A stretch of DNA of 52,817 nucleotides. Source: Clostridia bacterium (GTDB lineage Bacteria; Bacillota_A; Clostridia; Christensenellales; Aristaeellaceae). Shown piece after piece: positions 48,666 through 52,817 of this stretch. The position numbers and the translations under genes were made by a program. The stretch spans positions 1-52,817 of the forward strand of contig JAFRMB010000129.1 in assembly GCA_017430945.1 (NCBI GenBank), written 5' to 3'. Within the stretch, counting starts at the first letter, position 1; the number at the start of each line of letters is the position of its first letter. Below the pieces are notes generated by a model that had not been told where the DNA came from, made no database searches, and worked only from the letters and a program-made list of their open reading frames with translations.

Positions 48666-49838
48666 TCATGCCAGCAGCCTCATGATGTTGGCGCAGAGCG
48701 TAGCGAGCGGCGTGCCCACGACGTAGCCCATCAGCGCCATCAGGATGCCCACCGGCACGAGCGAGCCGGCGTAAGAACCCGCCAGCACCGGCGCGGATGC
48801 CGTCCCGCCGATGTTGGCCAGCGAGGCGACGCCCGCCGTGAACAGGTCGAGCCGGAGCAGCTTGCAGGCCAGCAGCATGAGTCCCGCGTGGATCGCCAGC
48901 ACGATGAATCCGGTGAGGATCCATGCGGGGGCGTCGCCCAGCTCCAGCAGGCTCGCGCGGGAGGCCAGCAACCCGATCACCGCGTACAGCAGCAGGTTGG
49001 AGACTTCATGGGAACCCGCGACCCTGCCCAGGGGCGTGAGCGCGCATACCAGCGCGACGGCAGTGACGAAGAGCACCGTCCAGGTCGCCTTGTCGGAAAA
49101 GCCGGTCCAGGCATAAAGCTTTGCGCCCACGTTCGTGGCGATGGCGCTGACCAGGAACGCACATCCGATCAGCAGGAGCAGGCTCTGCAGCGTCGCGGGC
49201 TGCGTGTTCAGCCTGGCCTCGTCCCCCAGGCGGACGGAGACCTCGTCCAGCCGGGTCGTATCGGCGTGGGCCCACCGATTGAAGCGCGGCGCCAGCTGGA
49301 TGGCCCACAGCAGGAACATCACCCACAGCGAGTAGTCGATGGAGTCGATCACAAGCGCATAGCCCATATCCGCCTCGGCGATGTTCAGCGCTGCCTGCAC
49401 CGCCACCATGTTGCCGCTCCCGCCGATCCACGAGCCGCACAGGGCGCCCAGGCCCTTCCATGCGTCAGCGCCGATCGACCGCTTCATGATGAGGAAGGCG
49501 ACGATGAAGCCCACCATGATGGTCAGCGTCGCGGTGAAAAAGCCCACCAGCATCCTCGGCCCCAGGCGCAGGACCTTGCGGATATCGCAGCGCAACAGCA
49601 TCGCAAAGATCATCGCGTAGGTCAGGTTGTTCTTCAGCGCGCTGTAGGCCGCTTTCGTCTCCCCGAGATCCCAGACCTTCAGCGTGCACAGCAGCATCGC
49701 GATCAGGTAGCACAGCACGACGGACGGGACATATCTGAAGAACTTCTTCAGCGCCCCCTTCGCCGTCTTCTCCAAAGTGACCAGCGCGCCCGCCATGAAC
49801 AGCAGCACGGCGACATAGGTGAATCCATCGGTGATCAT
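48666..49838 (-). CDS. DUF819-family membrane transporter-like protein
   Basis: 390 residues from the ATG at 49838, with about ten membrane segments. The central GALCGSWIGGSGNMVAVQAALNI and the C-terminal ASLANIGGTASAPVLAG are the paired Gly-rich half-site motifs of DUF819 (YjcL-like) proteins. Their internal repeat suggests an anion/organic acid transporter fold. The substrate is unknown. It follows acylphosphatase by 109 bp. Confidence 0.88.
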   Translation of the reverse strand: MITDGFTYVAVLLFMAGALVTLEKTAKGALKKFFRYVPSVVLCYLIAMLLCTLKVWDLGETKAAYSALKNNLTYAMIFAMLLRCDIRKVLRLGPRMLVGFFTATLTIMVGFIVAFLIMKRSIGADAWKGLGALCGSWIGGSGNMVAVQAALNIAEADMGYALVIDSIDYSLWVMFLLWAIQLAPRFNRWAHADTTRLDEVSVRLGDEARLNTQPATLQSLLLLIGCAFLVSAIATNVGAKLYAWTGFSDKATWTVLFVTAVALVCALTPLGRVAGSHEVSNLLLYAVIGLLASRASLLELGDAPAWILTGFIVLAIHAGLMLLACKLLRLDLFTAGVASLANIGGTASAPVLAGSYAGSLVPVGILMALMGYVVGTPLATLCANIMRLLA

Positions 49839-49947
49839 CGCTCGTCTCTCCTTCCTCATCCCGCCCGTGCCGGGCCCGATCCAAAGCCGAAGCAGGGGCA
49901 CCTGCCCCGGACGCCGCGTCCGTCACGAGCCCGTTCTACGGGCCCGC

Positions 49948-50214
49948 TCAGTGCTCCGTCCTGAAGCCGCGTTCGTCCTCCAGCGGCACCTGCCTGCTCG
50001 ACATGCCTTCGATCTCCACGTATCGACCGGCGCCGATCGCCCGGATCACCCGGTCTATGTCCGCGGCTTCCCCCTGGATCTCCATGGTCACGGAGCCGTC
50101 CCATTCGTTTCTCACCCAGCCGGTACAGCCGTACAGGGAAGCCGCGTGGCGCGCGCGATACCGGAACCCCACGCCCTGGACATACCCCGTGAACACGATG
50201 TGCAGACGTATCAT
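49948..50214 (-). CDS. acyP: Acylphosphatase
   Basis: 88 residues, the normal size. It hydrolyses acyl phosphates. VFTGYVQGVGFRYRARHAA holds the catalytic Arg, and GCTGWVRNEWDGSVTMEIQG holds the catalytic Asn. The ATG at 50214 fits GGAAG at 8 nt. An ATG at 50220 overlaps the upstream stop (TGATG) and is an alternative. It is co-directional and almost contiguous with the exported prephenate dehydratase. Confidence 0.93.
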   Translation of the reverse strand: MIRLHIVFTGYVQGVGFRYRARHAASLYGCTGWVRNEWDGSVTMEIQGEAADIDRVIRAIGAGRYVEIEGMSSRQVPLEDERGFRTEH

Positions 50215-50219
50215 GGCCA

Positions 50220-51107
50220 TCACTTCCAGATCGCGTCGAAGCAGCCCGCGAAGCGCACGTCCTCCAGCGAACGGACCGCGTCCAGCTGGGCATCGGTCAT
50301 ACCGTCCCCGTTCTCCAGCTCGATCACATAGTGGTAGCTGCCGAGCCGGCTCCCCTCAGGGCGGTCGTGCAGCGCCGCCATCTCAAGGCCTGCGTCGTGC
50401 ATCAGGACGATGATGTCGTCGATCCGGTCGGCCCCGCAGGTGGCCACGAGCGCGGCGCGGGTGAGCCCGTCTTCTTCGAGGCATTGCCGCGAGAGCACAT
50501 AGAACCGGGTCCGGTTGGCATCGGTGATCTGCACGTTTTCCGCCAGCACCTCCAGTCCGTAGAGCGCGGCGGCGCCCGGCGCGGCGACGGCGGCGATCGT
50601 CCTGTCGCCCGCCTGAGCCACATAGCTGGCTGCCGCGGCGGTGCTGGCCATCTCCTCGGTCCGCGCGTCCGGCAGGTGTTCCGACCGCCACTGCGCGCTC
50701 TGTGCCAGGCCCTGGGCATGGGAACAGACGGTCCGGATGTCCTCCAGTTCGACGCCGGGCACGCCCATGAGCGTCTGGCTGATGGGCAGCACCACCTCGC
50801 CCACCACGAAGGCGTCCTCCGCGTCGATCAACGCGTCCAGATAGTTCACCACCGCGCCGCCCACCGTGTTCTCCTGAGGTATCACGGCGCGGTCGGCCGC
50901 CCCCGACAGCAGATCCGCGATGGCGTCGTTCACGGTCTCCTTCGGGATCAGGGTCTCTCCGCCGCGGAAGAAAAACTGCGCGGCTTCTTCGGTATAGGTG
51001 CCCGCCGGCCCCAGATAGGCGACCCGGACCACGTCCGCGAAAGCGGTCACATGGCAAAGCAGGGCGATGGCCAGGACCGGCCATGCGAATCGTACGCGTC
51101 TGCGCAT
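50220..51107 (-). CDS. Exported prephenate dehydratase with ACT domain
   Basis: 295 residues. A basic start and hydrophobic core (MRRRVRFAWPVLAIALLC then HVTAFAD) form a signal peptide, followed directly by a complete prephenate dehydratase: VRVAYLGPAGTYTEEAAQFF, AVIPQENTVGGAV and the catalytic TRF motif (ANRTRFYVL). A C-terminal ACT domain (about 215-290) reads LEMAALHDRPEGSRLGSYHYVIELENG, the phenylalanine-sensing region with HDRP in place of ESRP. It converts prephenate to phenylpyruvate. Export is unusual since prephenate is made in the cytosol. GGAGGAG precedes the ATG at 51107. Confidence 0.85.
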   Translation of the reverse strand: MRRRVRFAWPVLAIALLCHVTAFADVVRVAYLGPAGTYTEEAAQFFFRGGETLIPKETVNDAIADLLSGAADRAVIPQENTVGGAVVNYLDALIDAEDAFVVGEVVLPISQTLMGVPGVELEDIRTVCSHAQGLAQSAQWRSEHLPDARTEEMASTAAAASYVAQAGDRTIAAVAAPGAAALYGLEVLAENVQITDANRTRFYVLSRQCLEEDGLTRAALVATCGADRIDDIIVLMHDAGLEMAALHDRPEGSRLGSYHYVIELENGDGMTDAQLDAVRSLEDVRFAGCFDAIWK

Positions 51108-51137
51108 CCTATCACTCCTCCCCTGTCTCCTGACATC

Positions 51138-51167
51138 ATTGTACACCAAAGTACGCCTATTCCGCAA
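51138..51167 (-). promoter_or_regulatory. Promoter of the prephenate dehydratase operon
   Basis: Minus strand: -35 TTGCGG (51162-51167), 18-bp spacer, -10 TACAAT (51138-51143), 31 bp before the ATG. Confidence 0.6.
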
Positions 51168-51267
51168 CGCCCATATCACGAGTGCCGCGATTTTTGCCGA
51201 TGCGTCGATGACCCGGCCGACGGACTGACGGGCTTCGGCCGTCCGGCCACGCCGATCCGGGACGAAC

Positions 51268-51324
51268 AGAGGGATCCCTCGCTCCGCAGGGTCCGGTGCC
51301 CTGTGACGCGTTGAGGATCCCTCT
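51268..51324 (-). terminator. Cruciform-like terminator after fucU
   Basis: Outer 10-bp arms AGAGGGATCC / GGATCCCTCT (51268-51277, 51315-51324) enclose an inner CAGGG/CCCTG hairpin. It lies 71 bp after the fucU stop and probably ends the fucose operon transcript. Confidence 0.55.
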
Positions 51325-51394
51325 CGTCTTGAACAGTTGCCTGCAGCGCGGAAACGGCGCCCGCAGATGAACGCGATCCGATCCGTGGACCGCT

Positions 51395-51826
51395 TTACTT
51401 CACGACGCCCTTTTGCAGGATAATGTTGGCATACAGGGCGGCCTCGCCGGTGGCGATGATGACATAGGCCTTCTTCGCCTCTTCATAAAACCTGAAGCGC
51501 TCGATGTGGCCGATCTTCGTGCCGGGCTCATGCGCCTCCACGATCTTCGCGTACGTGTCCCAGATGGGGGTCTCCACCGGATCGCCGGGCACGACCTCCA
51601 TCAGCGACACGGGGGTCTCGACGTAGGGGTCCAGCGGAAAGAACTTCAGTATGGCGTCCAGGATCTCGGGCACGCCGTGGCCGTCCAGCCGCACCAGTCT
51701 GCTGTCCTTCGCCATGGCCGCCGCGGGGAAATTGCCGTCTCCGATCACCAGCGTGTCGCCATGGCCCATCTCCATCATGATCTTCAGAAGATCGGGCGTC
51801 AGGATACAGGGGATACCCTTGAGCAT
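51395..51826 (-). CDS. fucU: L-fucose mutarotase (FucU/RbsD family)
   Basis: 143 residues. It interconverts the anomers of L-fucose so that the isomerase receives the right form. LKGIPCILTPDLLKIMMEMGHGDTLVIGDGNFPA is the FucU/RbsD signature, with the catalytic His in MGHGD, and the end IERFRFYEEAKKAYVIIATGE is also typical. The start at 51826 removes a 37-residue non-conserved extension. It lies downstream of fucI, with a hairpin between them. Confidence 0.94.
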   Translation of the reverse strand: MLKGIPCILTPDLLKIMMEMGHGDTLVIGDGNFPAAAMAKDSRLVRLDGHGVPEILDAILKFFPLDPYVETPVSLMEVVPGDPVETPIWDTYAKIVEAHEPGTKIGHIERFRFYEEAKKAYVIIATGEAALYANIILQKGVVK

Positions 51827-51967
51827 ATCGAACACACCTTTCCATATCGCGATCCATCGATCGCAGCGCGCGGGAACAGGAAGGGCCGGCGCCGACCGGC
51901 GCCAAAGCCGCACAGCGGAGCGCCCGGCGGGCCCCATCCTGCCTCCCGCGATCGTCTATGCCGTACG

Positions 51968-51998
51968 ACAGCCCCCGGGCGATCCGCCGGGGCGCTGT
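51968..51998 (-). terminator. Attenuating hairpin between fucI and fucU
   Basis: A stem ACAGC-CCCCGG pairing with CCGGGG-CGCTGT (one bulge) directly after the fucI stop. It may reduce fucU expression relative to fucI. Confidence 0.5.
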
Positions 51999-52006
51999 CG
52001 CGGGAC

Positions 52007-52817
52007 CTACTTCCTGTAGAACGGGCCGTAGTTCGCGCAGGCGCGATAGTCGGCGCCCTCCTTGTCCATGCCGAAGGCGTTCCAGGCCGCGGGCCGGAAT
52101 ATCTTCTCGACCGGCACGTTGTGCATGGCCACGGGTATGCGCAGCATGGCGCACAGGGTGATCAGATCCGCGCCGATGTGGCCATAGCTGATCGCGCCGT
52201 GATTGGCGCCCCAGTTGTTCATCACGTCGTATGCGCTCTTGAAGGGGCTGCCCGCCTTCCCGTCGCATCGCGGCGTGAACCAGGTGCAGGGCCAGGTGTA
52301 GTCGGTGCGCTTCCACAGCACGTCGGTCACCTCGTCGGGCAGCGCGACGGTCCAGCCTTCGGCGATCTGCAGCATCGGACCCAGTCCGTCCACAAGGTTC
52401 AGACGGATCATGGTCGCGGGCATCTCGCAGTCCGTCACGAAGCGGCTGGAATACCCGCCGCCGCGGAAGTAACCCAAGTCGGCGTAGTTCCAGGTCGTGT
52501 TGTCCATGATGGCCTTCTGGTCGGCCTCGGTGACCTCGTACCAGGGCTTCATCAGGCGTTCGCCTTCGGCGTCCCTGGCCTGGCCGTTGGCGTCCAGACA
52601 GCACGCGCCGGAGTTGATCAGGTGGATGAAGCCGCCGTTCTCCCGGGCCTTGCCCTCCACGTCATAGCCGGTGCAGCGCTTGACGGCCTCGGGGCTCCAG
52701 AAGGTGCGCACGTCCGCAAACATCTGGGCGCGGTTGGTCAGCAGCTTCATGAACAGCATGCCCAGGCCGTTCAGCACATCGTTCTCGGTGGCGAACACGT
52801 AGGGCTCGCGGGCGCCG
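52007..52817 (-). CDS. fucI: L-fucose isomerase, C-terminal part (cut by window edge)
   Basis: About 270 residues are visible and the N-terminal part lies beyond the right edge. It isomerises L-fucose to L-fuculose. [37 protein letters not shown] and [35 protein letters not shown] (the latter with the metal-binding His) are diagnostic of FucI. It is followed by fucU on the same strand, a standard fucose-utilisation pair. Confidence 0.95.
   Translation of the reverse strand, partial: GAREPYVFATENDVLNGLGMLFMKLLTNRAQMFADVRTFWSPEAVKRCTGYDVEGKARENGGFIHLINSGACCLDANGQARDAEGERLMKPWYEVTEADQKAIMDNTTWNYADLGYFRGGGYSSRFVTDCEMPATMIRLNLVDGLGPMLQIAEGWTVALPDEVTDVLWKRTDYTWPCTWFTPRCDGKAGSPFKSAYDVMNNWGANHGAISYGHIGADLITLCAMLRIPVAMHNVPVEKIFRPAAWNAFGMDKEGADYRACANYGPFYRK

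Overview
The window looks like a chromosomal segment of a GC-rich member of the class Clostridia (Bacillota). Three things support this. It has a SCIFF peptide gene with its radical-SAM maturase, a pair typical of Clostridia. Shine-Dalgarno sites are strong (GGAGG type) and promoters are SigA-like (TTGACA-17-TATAAT). Gene content fits an anaerobic, probably gut-associated sugar fermenter: L-fucose isomerase/mutarotase, KduI/KduD, deoC, BMP-type ABC uptake and fumarate-reductase-like flavoprotein respiration. No rRNA, tRNA, CRISPR array, transposase or phage gene was recognised. The species assignment is inference.

Layout. 1-2625 (minus): a Tat translocon operon (tatB, tatA, tatC) followed by a Tat-exported FAD reductase cut by the left edge. 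2852-8529: an SDR dehydrogenase, pyruvate kinase, a phosphohexomutase, deoC and a PfkB sugar kinase. 8633-13603: a GreA/B-like factor, a tandem class II aldolase whose second domain has lost its metal ligands, then kduD-kduI divergent from a Gfo/Idh oxidoreductase. 13636-17902: an exported metallo-beta-lactamase/lamin-tail protein, then the SCIFF peptide, an attenuating terminator, the maturase and a translationally coupled PLP decarboxylase. 17990-23941 (minus): a BMP-family ABC importer (bmp, sugar-isomerase-like protein, double ATPase, two permeases). 24374-28188: exported proteins including a large cell-wall amidase. 28520-32251: a UBA/DUF4342 protein, an unexplained strong promoter with a non-coding region, and a metY-cysK sulfur assimilation operon preceded by a Cys-containing leader ORF. 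32484-35521: a cation-efflux transporter, a cluster of six hairpins and a repeat-bearing exported beta-helix protein.

35660-41182 (minus) is an acyltransferase-rich cluster (four GNATs, a CAT-type acetyltransferase), an LCM-type methyltransferase and a TetR regulator whose promoter is covered by a perfect 14-bp inverted repeat. 41269-46291 (minus) is a seven-gene redox operon divergent from a LysR regulator. It holds two flavodoxin-like proteins and three aldo/keto reductases, one of them frameshifted; three products carry export signals. 47298-51107 (minus) holds a DUF819 transporter, acylphosphatase and an exported prephenate dehydratase with an ACT domain. The right edge is an L-fucose operon (fucI partial, fucU).

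Two themes recur. The first is export of enzymes that are normally cytosolic (flavodoxin, aldo/keto reductase, prephenate dehydratase, metallo-beta-lactamase fold). The second is structured intergenic DNA, with related hairpins around the cation-efflux gene and a 21-bp repeat shared with the decarboxylase/ABC boundary.
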